Part shown: positions 58,601 through 64,000 of the stretch, in pieces
How positions within the stretch are numbered: the first letter of the stretch is position 1
Layout of the letters: every line of letters starts with the position of its first letter
NCBI RefSeq assembly: GCF_017068395.1
Contig: NZ_CP070619.1
Coordinates: forward strand, 1,054,001-1,118,000
Direction: 5' to 3'
DNA length: 64,000 nucleotides
From: Rhodococcus pseudokoreensis
GTDB lineage: Bacteria > Actinomycetota > Actinomycetes > Mycobacteriales > Mycobacteriaceae
Program-made: the position numbers and the translations under genes
Notes under the pieces: model-generated
The model's database searches: none
What the model was told of the DNA's origin: nothing
Seen by the model: only the letters and a program-made list of their open reading frames with translations

Positions 58601-61600
58601 ATCCGCAGGAGGCGGGCCCGGACCGGGACCGCCGTCGCGACGTCGAATCCGGCGGTGACGAGGGAGATCACGCGTTCGCGCAGCACGGTCTCGTCGGCGA
58701 CGTCCTCGACGTCGAGGGCCGTGAAACTCCGGGCCCGCGACAGCACGACCTGGCCCGGTCCGTCACCGGTGTCGGGGTAGGTGGTGCGCAGCGTCTCGTG
58801 CCGCTCGACGACGTCGCCGAGTGCCTGCTCGAGCGCGGCGACGTCGAGGTGGCCGGTCAGCCTGATCGCCAGCGGAATGTTGTACGCCGCCGACGCGGTG
58901 TCGAACTGGTTGATGAACCACATGCGGGACTGCGCCGGGGACAGCGGAATCCGGGTGGGACGCGGCTGCGGCACCAGCGCCGGCCGGTTCGCACCCGCCG
59001 AATCGGACTGCTCGGCGCGAGCCGCCAGCGCGATCACGGTCGGCGCCTCGAACAGCTCCCGCACACCGATCGACGTGTCGAGGGCTGCGTTGAGCCGGGC
59101 GACCACGCGGGTCGCGACCAGCGAGTTGCCACCGAGGTCGAAGAAGCTCGTGTCGGCGCTGACCCGCTCGTGACCGAGGACGTCCGCGAAGACTCCCGCC
59201 ACGATTTCCTCGACCGGGGTGCGCGGAGCCCGGTAATGGTCCGCGGCGCCGCCGAACTCGGGCTCGGGAAGGGCCTTGCGGTCGAGCTTGCCGTTGATGT
59301 TCAGCGGCAGCTCGTCGAGCGCGATGAGCGCGGACGGCACCATGTACCCGGGTACCGACCTACCCGCGAACGCGAGGACGTCGGCGTCGTCGACGAAACC
59401 GCCCCGCTCCGGCACGGAGTAATCGCGTGCCTCCGGCACGGAGTCACCGCGCGCCTCCGGCACGACGTAACCGACGAGGCGGTCGCCGGTGTGCCGGTCG
59501 CTGTGCACCACCACGACGGCCTGCGCGACCGCCGGGTGCGCGACGAGGGCACGCTCGATCTCGCCGAGTTCGATGCGGAAACCGCGGACCTTCACCTGGA
59601 AGTCGCTGCGGCCGACGTAGTCGAGGTTGCCGTCGCGGTTCCACCGGACGAGGTCGCCGGTGCGGTACATCCGCGCTCCGGCCTCGCCGAACGGGCTGGC
59701 GACGAATCGTTCCGCGGTGAGGTCGTGGCGGCCGAAGTACCCGCGCGCCAACTGCTCGCCCGCGAGATAGAGCTCACCTGTGACGCCGGCGGGAACGGGG
59801 TGCAGACGCGAATCGAGAACGTAGGTCTGCGTGTTCCATTCGGGCCTGCCGATCGGGACCGAGCCGTCGCGCTCGTCGCCGCACCGGTAGTGGGTGACGC
59901 TGACGGCGGCCTCGGTGGGGCCGTACAGGTTGAAGATGTCCGCGTCGCTGACGTCCCGGAACCGGAGCACCGTGTCGGCGGGCAGGGCCTCACCGATGCA
60001 CAGCACACGCTGCAACGACGCCAGCTGCGCCGGTTCTGCCACCGCGACGAACGCCGACAGCAGCGAGGGCACGAAGTGCACCGTCGACACCTGCTGCTCG
60101 GCGACGAGTGCGGCCAGGTACGACGGGTCGCGGTGACCGTCCGGCGCGGCGACGACGAGCCGTGCGCCGGCGGTCAGCGCCCACCAGAACTCCCACACTG
60201 ACAGGTCGAACGTGGCCGCCGTCTTGAGCAGCACCGAGTCCTCGGCGGTGAGCGGGTATTCCGACTGCTTCCACCGCAACTGGTTCGCGATCGCAGCGTG
60301 CGCGATCGCGACGCCCTTCGGCCGGCCGGTGGATCCGGACGTGTAGATCACGTACGCGGCGTTCTCCGGCCGCAGCGGTGCGGTCCGCTCCGCGTCGGTC
60401 AGCGGAGCCGGGTCGACATCGCCGAGGTCCAGTTCGTCGAGCAGGAGGTAGTCGACATTGCCGGGCAGTCCCCCGACGACGTCGCGGGTCGCCAGGACAC
60501 AGACGGGTTGCGCGCTCTCCAGCACGTACGCGGTGCGCTCGGCCGGATGGTCCGGGTCGATCGGCAGGTATGCGCCGCCCGCCGCGGCGATCGCGTACAT
60601 GCCGACCAGCAGGTCCACCGAACGCGGAATGGCCAGGCCCACCACGGTTTCCGGGCCGACACCGCGGCCCGCGAGATGCCGGGCCAAGCGGTTCACCCGC
60701 GCCGAGAACTCGGCGTACGTGAGCGATTCGCCGTCGAACACGAGAGCGGTGACGTCCGGGTTCTCCGCGACGGCGGCCGCGAACATGTCCGCCAGCGTCG
60801 TCGCCGGCAGGGCCTGCGCGGTGTCGTTCCATCCGGACACCACGAGTGCGCGCTCGTCGCTGCCTGCGAGCGGCAGGTCGCCGACCGCGGTCCGCGGCGA
60901 ATCCACCGCGGCGACCAGAACGCGGCGGAACATGTCCGCGAAGCGCTGGACGGTGGCGGCGTCGAACAGGTCGGTGGCGAACGTGAACACACCCGACATC
61001 TGCTCACCCTCGGGGCTGTCCCCCAGGATCAGATGCAGATCGAACTGCGCGGTGTCGCCCTCGACGTCGAGCGGCGCGACGGTGAGGTCGGGCAGTTCCA
61101 GCTCGGCCTTCGTCGTGTTCTGGAACGAGTAGCCCACCTGGAAGATCGGGTGGTGCGCCATCGAGCGTGCCGGGTTCAGGACCTCGACGAGGCGCTCGAA
61201 CGGGACGTCGGCGTGCGAGAACGCCTCGAGGTCGGCCTCGCGGGCACGATCGAGGATCTCGTCGAATGTCTGCCGTCCGTCGACCTGCACCCGCAGTGCG
61301 AGGGTGTTGACGAACATGCCGACGACGTCGTCGAGTTCGCGCTCGCCGCGGCCGGCGATCGGGGTGCCCACCGCGATGTCCTCGGTGCCGGACAGTCGGC
61401 TGAGCAGCACCGCGAACGCGGCGTGCACGGCCATGAACACGCTGGCGTTGTGCCTGCGGGCCAGTGCGGCCAGCCCGCGGTGCACCTCGGCGTCGACGGT
61501 GAAATCGATCCGCGACCCGCGCAGCGACTGCACGGGCGGGCGCGGCCGGTCCACCGGCAGTTCGAGGAGGTCGGGCACGCCCGCGAGGGTCTTCGTCCAG

Positions 61601-64000
61601 AAGCCCAGCTGGGCGGCGATCAGGCTGTCCGGGTCGTCCTCGCTGCCGAGGAGTTCCCGCTGCCAGATCGCGTAGTCCGCGTACTGCACCGGAAGCGGCG
61701 CGAAGCCGGGTTCCCGGCCTGCCGCCCGGGATGCGTACGCCACCATGACGTCACGCACGAACGGGGCGGTGGATTCGCCGTCGGTCGACACGTGGTGCAC
61801 GACGAGTGCCAGCACGTAGTCCTTCGGGCCGACCTCGAACAGTCGCACCCGGATCGGCGGCACATCGGCGGTGACGTCGAATCCGGTGGACACCATCGCC
61901 GTCAACTGCTCGCGCAGTTCGGTCTCGGTGACCGGAACGGGTGCGACATCGATCGGCGCCTGCGCGGCCGGGAGGATCACCTGGTGCGGGCCGTCGGCCG
62001 AATCCGGGTAGATCGTGCGGAGCGACTCGTGCCGCTCCAGCACGTCGAACACCGCGGACTGCAGTGCGTCGACGTCCAGCGCGCCGGTCAACCGGACCGC
62101 GAGCGGGATGTTGTAGGCGGGCGAGTCCGGGTCGAAGCGGTTGATGAACCACATCCGGGACTGCGCCAGCGACAGCGGGACGAAGGCAGACCTCTCCCGT
62201 GGTGCGAGGACGGGCCGTGGCCGGACGTTCTCGTCCGGGGTGGCGATGCGGGCGGCCAGGCCCGCGACCGTCGGAGCCTCGAACAGTTGCCGCACGCCGA
62301 TGCGGAGGCCGAAGACCTGTCCGGCCCGCGACACGACCCGAGTGGCGCTCAGCGAGTTTCCGCCGAGGTCGAAGAAGCTGTCGTCGACGCTGACCTGCTC
62401 GAGTCCGAGCACGTCGGCGAAGATGCCTGCGATCGTCTCTTCGGCGGGTGTCGTCGGGGCACGGAACTCCGCACCCGCGGACACGAACTCGGGCTCGGGC
62501 AGGCGCGCCCGGTCCAGCTTGCCGATGCCGGTCAGCGGGATCTCGTCGAGAACGATCACGACGGACGGCACCATGTACGGCGGAAGCGTTTCGCCGACAA
62601 CCGACTTCAGCGATTCCGGATCGATCGCCGCGCCGTCGGCGGGCAGGACGTACGACACGAGGGTCGTCAGTCCGGCGGGGTTCTCGCGACCCACGGTCAC
62701 CGCGAACTCGATGTCCGGCTGGGCGGTCAGGGCGGCGTCGATCTCGCCGAGTTCGACGCGGAACCCGCGGACCTTGACCTGGAAGTCGGACCGGCCGACG
62801 TACTCCACCCGATGTCCGTCCGCCCAGCGCACGACGTCGCCGGTGCGGTACATGCGGGCGCCGGGCTCGCCGAACGGGTTGGCCACGAACCGTTCCGCCG
62901 TGACGGACGGACGGTTGTGGTAGCCGCGGGTCACCGACGGACCACAGATGTACAGCTCCCCGGGCACGCCCTCCGGCACCGGACGCAACCGCGAATCGAG
63001 TATGAGCGATTCGACGCCACGCAGCGGCGAGCCGATCGTGACGCGTTCACCGGCCACCATCGGTTCGGTGATGGTGACGATGACCGTGGTCTCGGTGGGA
63101 CCGTACGCGTTGCGCATCTCGCGGCCGGGAGCCCACCGCGCCACGAGTTCCGGCGTGCAGGTGTCGCCGCCGACCACGACGGACGTGACGGAGTCGAGGC
63201 CGTCGGGGTCGACCGTCATCAGCGCGGTCGGCGTCATGACGACGTTGTTGACCTGTTCGCGGCGGATCAGGTCGGCGAGTTCGTCGCCGCCGTAGACGTC
63301 CGCGGGCGAGATCACCAGGGTGGCGCCCGCGCTGAACGCGGCGAGCATCTCCCCGACCGACGTGTCGAAGCTCGGCGACGCCACGTGCAGGAACCGGGAA
63401 TCCGGTGACACGACGTAGTGCTCGCGCACCTCGCGGGTGAGGTTGGCCAGACCGCGGTGGGTGACCACCACGCCCTTCGGCTTGCCTGTCGAACCCGACG
63501 TGTAGATGAGGTACGCGGGGTGATCGACCGTCAGCGCGCGGCGCAGATCGGCGTCCTCCACCGCGACCGCACTGCGGGCAGCGATCTCCTCGGTGGCTTC
63601 CGTCTCGTCGAGGACGATCCACGGCACCGTGTCGGGCAGGTCGGTGTGGTGGCGGGCGACCGTCAGTCCGAGGACCGCTCCCGAATCGGACAGCATCTCG
63701 CCGATCCGCTCGAACGGAAGCTTCGGATCGACGGGCAGGTAGGCGCCGCCGGCCTTGGCGATCGACCAGATCGCGAGGATGGATTCGACGGAGCGCGTGA
63801 TCGCCAGCGCGACATAGTTCTCCGGCCCGACACCTCGATCGATCAGGACGCGCGCCAGCCGGTTCGACTGCTCGTCGAGTTCGCGGTACGTGAGCTGACG
63901 GCCCTCGAAGGACACCGCGACCGACTCCGGCGAGATCTCGACGCCCGAACGCAGAAGTTCCGGCAGCGTGCTCGGCTCGACCGACTTCGGCCCGCGGACC
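49687..64000 (-). CDS. Giant nonribosomal peptide synthetase, last four modules, 5' end missing
   Basis: The frame is open through the right edge, so the start lies outside; at least 4770 residues are visible. Order, N to C: A1-T1 (64000-62260), C2-A2-T2 (62200-59030), C3-A3-T3-E3 (58960-54360), C4-A4-T4-E4 (54290-49740). Carrier serines sit in LGGNSL (T1, T2) or LGGDSI (T3, T4, the form before E). C2 and C3 are LCL-like (AQSRMWFIN); C4, after E3, is DCL-like (HHILLDGWS). Both E domains keep [20 protein letters not shown] and FNYxGR; E4 has HHLVIDS where DG is usual. Pocket residues (GrsA numbering) read by eye: A1 DTGVVGAVIK, A2 DLWHLILVSK, A3 DAFFSALIWK, A4 DAWQFGLINK. There is no thioesterase, reductase or MbtH in view. 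Confidence 0.95.
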   Translation of the reverse strand, partial: VRGPKSVEPSTLPELLRSGVEISPESVAVSFEGRQLTYRELDEQSNRLARVLIDRGVGPENYVALAITRSVESILAIWSIAKAGGAYLPVDPKLPFERIGEMLSDSGAVLGLTVARHHTDLPDTVPWIVLDETEATEEIAARSAVAVEDADLRRALTVDHPAYLIYTSGSTGKPKGVVVTHRGLANLTREVREHYVVSPDSRFLHVASPSFDTSVGEMLAAFSAGATLVISPADVYGGDELADLIRREQVNNVVMTPTALMTVDPDGLDSVTSVVVGGDTCTPELVARWAPGREMRNAYGPTETTVIVTITEPMVAGERVTIGSPLRGVESLILDSRLRPVPEGVPGELYICGPSVTRGYHNRPSVTAERFVANPFGEPGARMYRTGDVVRWADGHRVEYVGRSDFQVKVRGFRVELGEIDAALTAQPDIEFAVTVGRENPAGLTTLVSYVLPADGAAIDPESLKSVVGETLPPYMVPSVVIVLDEIPLTGIGKLDRARLPEPEFVSAGAEFRAPTTPAEETIAGIFADVLGLEQVSVDDSFFDLGGNSLSATRVVSRAGQVFGLRIGVRQLFEAPTVAGLAARIATPDENVRPRPVLAPRERSAFVPLSLAQSRMWFINRFDPDSPAYNIPLAVRLTGALDVDALQSAVFDVLERHESLRTIYPDSADGPHQVILPAAQAPIDVAPVPVTETELREQLTAMVSTGFDVTADVPPIRVRLFEVGPKDYVLALVVHHVSTDGESTAPFVRDVMVAYASRAAGREPGFAPLPVQYADYAIWQRELLGSEDDPDSLIAAQLGFWTKTLAGVPDLLELPVDRPRPPVQSLRGSRIDFTVDAEVHRGLAALARRHNASVFMAVHAAFAVLLSRLSGTEDIAVGTPIAGRGERELDDVVGMFVNTLALRVQVDGRQTFDEILDRAREADLEAFSHADVPFERLVEVLNPARSMAHHPIFQVGYSFQNTTKAELELPDLTVAPLDVEGDTAQFDLHLILGDSPEGEQMSGVFTFATDLFDAATVQRFADMFRRVLVAAVDSPRTAVGDLPLAGSDERALVVSGWNDTAQALPATTLADMFAAAVAENPDVTALVFDGESLTYAEFSARVNRLARHLAGRGVGPETVVGLAIPRSVDLLVGMYAIAAAGGAYLPIDPDHPAERTAYVLESAQPVCVLATRDVVGGLPGNVDYLLLDELDLGDVDPAPLTDAERTAPLRPENAAYVIYTSGSTGRPKGVAIAHAAIANQLRWKQSEYPLTAEDSVLLKTAATFDLSVWEFWWALTAGARLVVAAPDGHRDPSYLAALVAEQQVSTVHFVPSLLSAFVAVAEPAQLASLQRVLCIGEALPADTVLRFRDVSDADIFNLYGPTEAAVSVTHYRCGDERDGSVPIGRPEWNTQTYVLDSRLHPVPAGVTGELYLAGEQLARGYFGRHDLTAERFVASPFGEAGARMYRTGDLVRWNRDGNLDYVGRSDFQVKVRGFRIELGEIERALVAHPAVAQAVVVVHSDRHTGDRLVGYVVPEARGDSVPEARDYSVPERGGFVDDADVLAFAGRSVPGYMVPSALIALDELPLNINGKLDRKALPEPEFGGAADHYRAPRTPVEEIVAGVFADVLGHERVSADTSFFDLGGNSLVATRVVARLNAALDTSIGVRELFEAPTVIALAARAEQSDSAGANRPALVPQPRPTRIPLSPAQSRMWFINQFDTASAAYNIPLAIRLTGHLDVAALEQALGDVVERHETLRTTYPDTGDGPGQVVLSRARSFTALDVEDVADETVLRERVISLVTAGFDVATAVPVRARLLRIDAEQHVLVIVVHHISSDGASTAPLARDVVIAYSARAAGSEPAWAPLDVQYADFSLWQHELLGDENAPDSLATQQIDYWRTTLSGLPDVLPLPTDRPRPPAQSMRGANFDFEIDAELRDRLGALAREHNASLFMVAHAALSVLLARLSATDDIAVGTAIEGRGEAALDDLVGMFVNTLVLRAQVDVDATFADLLAQVRQHDLGAFTHTDVPFERLVEILQPERSTAFSPLFQVALAFQNIEQAHLELPGLTVEGLDGGISAAKFDLQLTLADAAGADGDGPMRGVFTYATDLFDERTIASFAFRFQRILEAITADASVLIGDIDVLSENEHAVLAPVRGADTAAPELLSGILGAAAAVNPDAVAVVCGDEQVTYRELDERSNRLARVLIGRGIGADDFVALALTRSVESILSIWAVAKTGAAFVPVDPSYPFDRIMHMVTDSRVEIGLTTGAHVAELPDTVRWLVLGADEMDDACASVSNEAVTDEDRIRPTRVDDAAYVIYTSGSTGLPKGVVVTHTGLANVTTEQVERLRVTPQSRVLHFASPSFDASVFELLHAVAAASTMVIASGVVYGGDELARLLKKQKVTHAFITPAALTTVDPAGLEGIEVLSVAGEACPPELMQKWAPGRRMFNLYGPSEATIWSTSSNPMNADRPVTIGGPTRGVDVVVLDSRLTPVPVGVAGELYVAGPSVARGYHNRFALTAERFVANPFGGPGERLYRTGDVVRWVHDDETGDLVLDYVGRSDFQVKVRGFRIELGEIDAELGRHPSVDFAVTLGHHREHTGQTVLVSYVMPAAGASIDVAELSAFVSETLPGYMVPSSIMAIDSVPLTPAGKLDRKALPEPQFVSVASDYTAPSTPMEKAIADVFAQVLGVDRVSVDDSFFALGGDSIVSIQLTTRAKNAGVLFTARDVFERKTVAALAEVAAWATEVDSVKLEELPGGGVGTMPLTPIAHWLVETAGTFEKFSQAVLLTTPPAVTRDQLADTVDAILARHDILRSRLTRAGDDWSFEALSVRRAFDADDLIEQIEFTDKPGTDEFERLARAALSRAADRLDPASGRMTQFVWFAPAESLPGQSGRLLVLAHHLVVDGVSWRVLLPDFATAGSQIMAGAPAQLEPVGSSVRAWAHGLAEEAKSPHRVAELDFWRGMLAGTDPLIGRRAFDPERDVIARTDRLSMTFSTQVTQALLTTIPQSVNGGVNDGLLAALALAVSRWRELRGGTTDRSVLINLEGHGREESTVPGADLARTVGWFTSLYPVRLDVSRADLADAFDGGTSAGSALKAVKEQLLAVPDKGIGYGLLRYLNDETAPALASLPTPQIGFNYLGRAGSVDLPAEIRDLGWIPDSDSGEFGGAMDDEMVAPAVLSINAVTSETASGPQIEAKIAFATEILDEADVWEFAELWHAAATALAEHASGPKSGGLTPSDVPLVTVTQDDLEALERRYPAATDVWPLAPLQSGMFFHSVLAEDAVDVYTAQVVLDFRGVVDTGRLRGAAEALIARHANLRTAFVPDDSGTAVQVVVDHVALPWEELDLSALSEADREERIGSVLSEHRSARFDMGRPPLMRFLLIRTGESSYRFSISNHHILLDGWSMPLLMKDLLVLYATRGDGSVLPRVRGYRDFLSWLSERDANASRSAWAHALAGLDGPTVLAPAPPGEDRPEPAEIALHLGEVVSENLARIARDRGLTMNTIVQAAWGLLLARMTASDDVVFGATVSGRPPEVAGIESMVGLFINTIPIRVRVDPRESILGLLERLQAEQSALFDHHHIGLPEIQQIAGIGGLFDTLTVFESYPVDRAGLTEDSDIDGLRVAGVQISDASHYPLSLLAQSDSELQLVLKYLPDVFGADTVGRLGSRLNRILQTIAAGSSTLVGDLDLLTQDERDLVLSGWNDSRRDVAEESVVSMFGAQVARTPDRTAVVADHVRLTYAEFDARVNRLARHLMTMGVGPDTVVGIAMRRSLDMLTSLYAVHAAGGAYVPIDPEHPADRTSYVVDSATPACVLSSADDIANLDVEVPVYLVEDFDLSGYGDGPIEDTERLGDLRPDNLAYALYTSGSTGRPKGVAIPHSALANQLAWMGDVYGIDAQDVVLQKTPFTFDASVWELFLPLVVGGTLVMASPDGHRDPEYMAATVDTESVTVIQFVPSVLTMFLDAATADGCGSLRLVFAGGEPLPQSAAERVAGLGSAELVNLYGPTEVTINSTAHVVERSGTATIAPIGSPAWNTRAYVLDAHLNPAPVGVPGELYLDGAQLARGYVNSAALSAERFVANPFGDPGVRMYRTGDLVRWNESGVLEFVGRTDFQVKVRGLRIELGEVEEAFARHADVAQAAVIVHNSEVGARLVAYVVPRPDAAIDQAALNAFVAESLPEYMIPDSVMVLAELPLGTSGKLDRRALPVPDFASAAEFRAPRTDTERALATVFGELLGRESVGIDDSFFELGGDSIVSIQLVARARSAGIHFTARDVFERRTVAELAAVADSGESAAAVLAEYEGGGVGTVPLTPVARKMVERGGDFDRFVMPLLLTLPAGIEREQVVATITAVVDQHDVLRSTLVTGGAGDALEIAPTGSVDIDATLQRVEIEAGAEPGSPEFDAVAGAAFDTALDRLDPRTGSMLQFVWFDPTESDRRGRLLVVPHHLVIDSVSWRILVPDFATAGAQIAAGTTPSLEPVGTSLRRWTDGLLEAAATPERVAELAVWERMLTGPDPLLGSRELDLRTDVVGTLERTRVDVPAPVTEALLGGTPGALDGEIGDVLAAALALAVAAWRRDRGVEASSTVVTLEGHGREESAVPGADLSRTVGWFTTMYPARLDLAGVDIADALRGGAGAADAVRAVRDQLSAIPDRGIGYGLLRYLNPDTSSVMRKWPEPQIVFNYIGRVSAAEVPEAVRGLDWLPDFESPVTGGFEKSAMPAQAVLDIQSVISETAEGLQLSAFMSFPPGILSAPEVDRFGQFWVEALTALVAQAEERSGH
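59407..59478 (-). repeat. In-frame 24-bp tandem repeat inside A2
   Basis: Three adjoining 24-bp units (59407-59430, 59431-59454, 59455-59478), the last one diverged, encode [22 protein letters not shown] between the A8 and A10 motifs of the second adenylation domain. The other three A domains lack it. It adds two or so eight-residue units to a surface linker in the C-terminal subdomain and is likely a slippage product. Confidence 0.8.

Noticed and set aside
49690..60201. A 3503-codon open frame on the plus strand opposite the NRPS, continuing in another at 60298-63408
   Set aside because: Shadows of the GC-rich NRPS gene; composition is Arg/Asp/His/Val-heavy without motifs, and the minus-strand frame has clear NRPS domains throughout.
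63913..63915. GTG at 63915 as NRPS start
   Set aside because: The frame continues upstream to the edge with A-domain-type sequence ([20 protein letters not shown] spans the site), so the true start is outside the window.
49687..64000. Siderophore synthetase of the mycobactin/nocobactin type
   Set aside because: No Cy domain, salicylate activation or hydroxylase genes are seen in the window; the four visible modules give no support.

Overview
This is a GC-rich chromosomal window from a mycolic-acid-type actinobacterium, most likely a Rhodococcus or a close relative. The pointers are the actinobacterial S10-spc-alpha ribosomal gene order, eccB/eccE type VII secretion genes next to truA-rplQ-rpoA, a complete mce lipid-uptake operon with its own fadD, frequent GTG/TTG starts and 1-4 base translational overlaps. 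Genus is inferred from layout, not from a database match. No rRNA, tRNA, insertion sequence or CRISPR array was seen.

Layout. (1) 1-2981: eccB (cut by the left edge) and eccE, divergent, part of an ESX-4-like secretion locus. (2) 2978-21626: an FMN reductase, truA, and a minus-strand ribosomal supercluster from rpsJ down to rplQ/rpoA, with secY, adk, map, infA and rpmJ inside it and dtd on the opposite strand. Several gaps between genes hold long perfect hairpins that seem to divide it into transcription units. (3) 22092-25540: a hotdog-fold thioesterase-like gene, probably leaderless, and a DrrAB-type ABC exporter. (4) 25596-36282: minus-strand echA, fadD, yrbE-A/B and mceA-F, a lipid import operon; a regulator with two TetR DNA-binding domains (36564-37793) diverges from it. 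(5) 37879-43359: an MpaB/DUF2236 oxygenase-like gene, an aldehyde dehydrogenase, an acyl-CoA dehydrogenase, a GntR regulator and a secreted lipase, with operator-like palindromes between the aldehyde and acyl-CoA dehydrogenases. (6) 43591-47985: four overlapping plus-strand genes that together encode p-aminophenylalanine synthesis (chorismate-mutase-like, fused aminodeoxychorismate synthase, prephenate-dehydrogenase-like) and an AurF/CmlI-type di-iron arylamine oxygenase. (7) 48038-49615: a carboxymuconolactone-decarboxylase-like gene and an ECF41 sigma factor, divergent, with self-type promoters in the gap. (8) 49687-64000: the 3' 14.3 kb of a giant nonribosomal peptide synthetase, A-T / C-A-T / C-A-T-E / C-A-T-E, with no thioesterase and its start beyond the right edge.

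The most interesting part is 43.6-64 kb. A p-aminophenylalanine pathway coupled to an arylamine N-oxygenase faces a multimodular NRPS whose first visible adenylation domain has an aromatic-type pocket. This looks like an uncharacterised biosynthetic locus that could put an amino-, hydroxylamino-, nitroso- or nitro-phenylalanine residue into a peptide. The link between operon and NRPS is inference from proximity and pocket residues.
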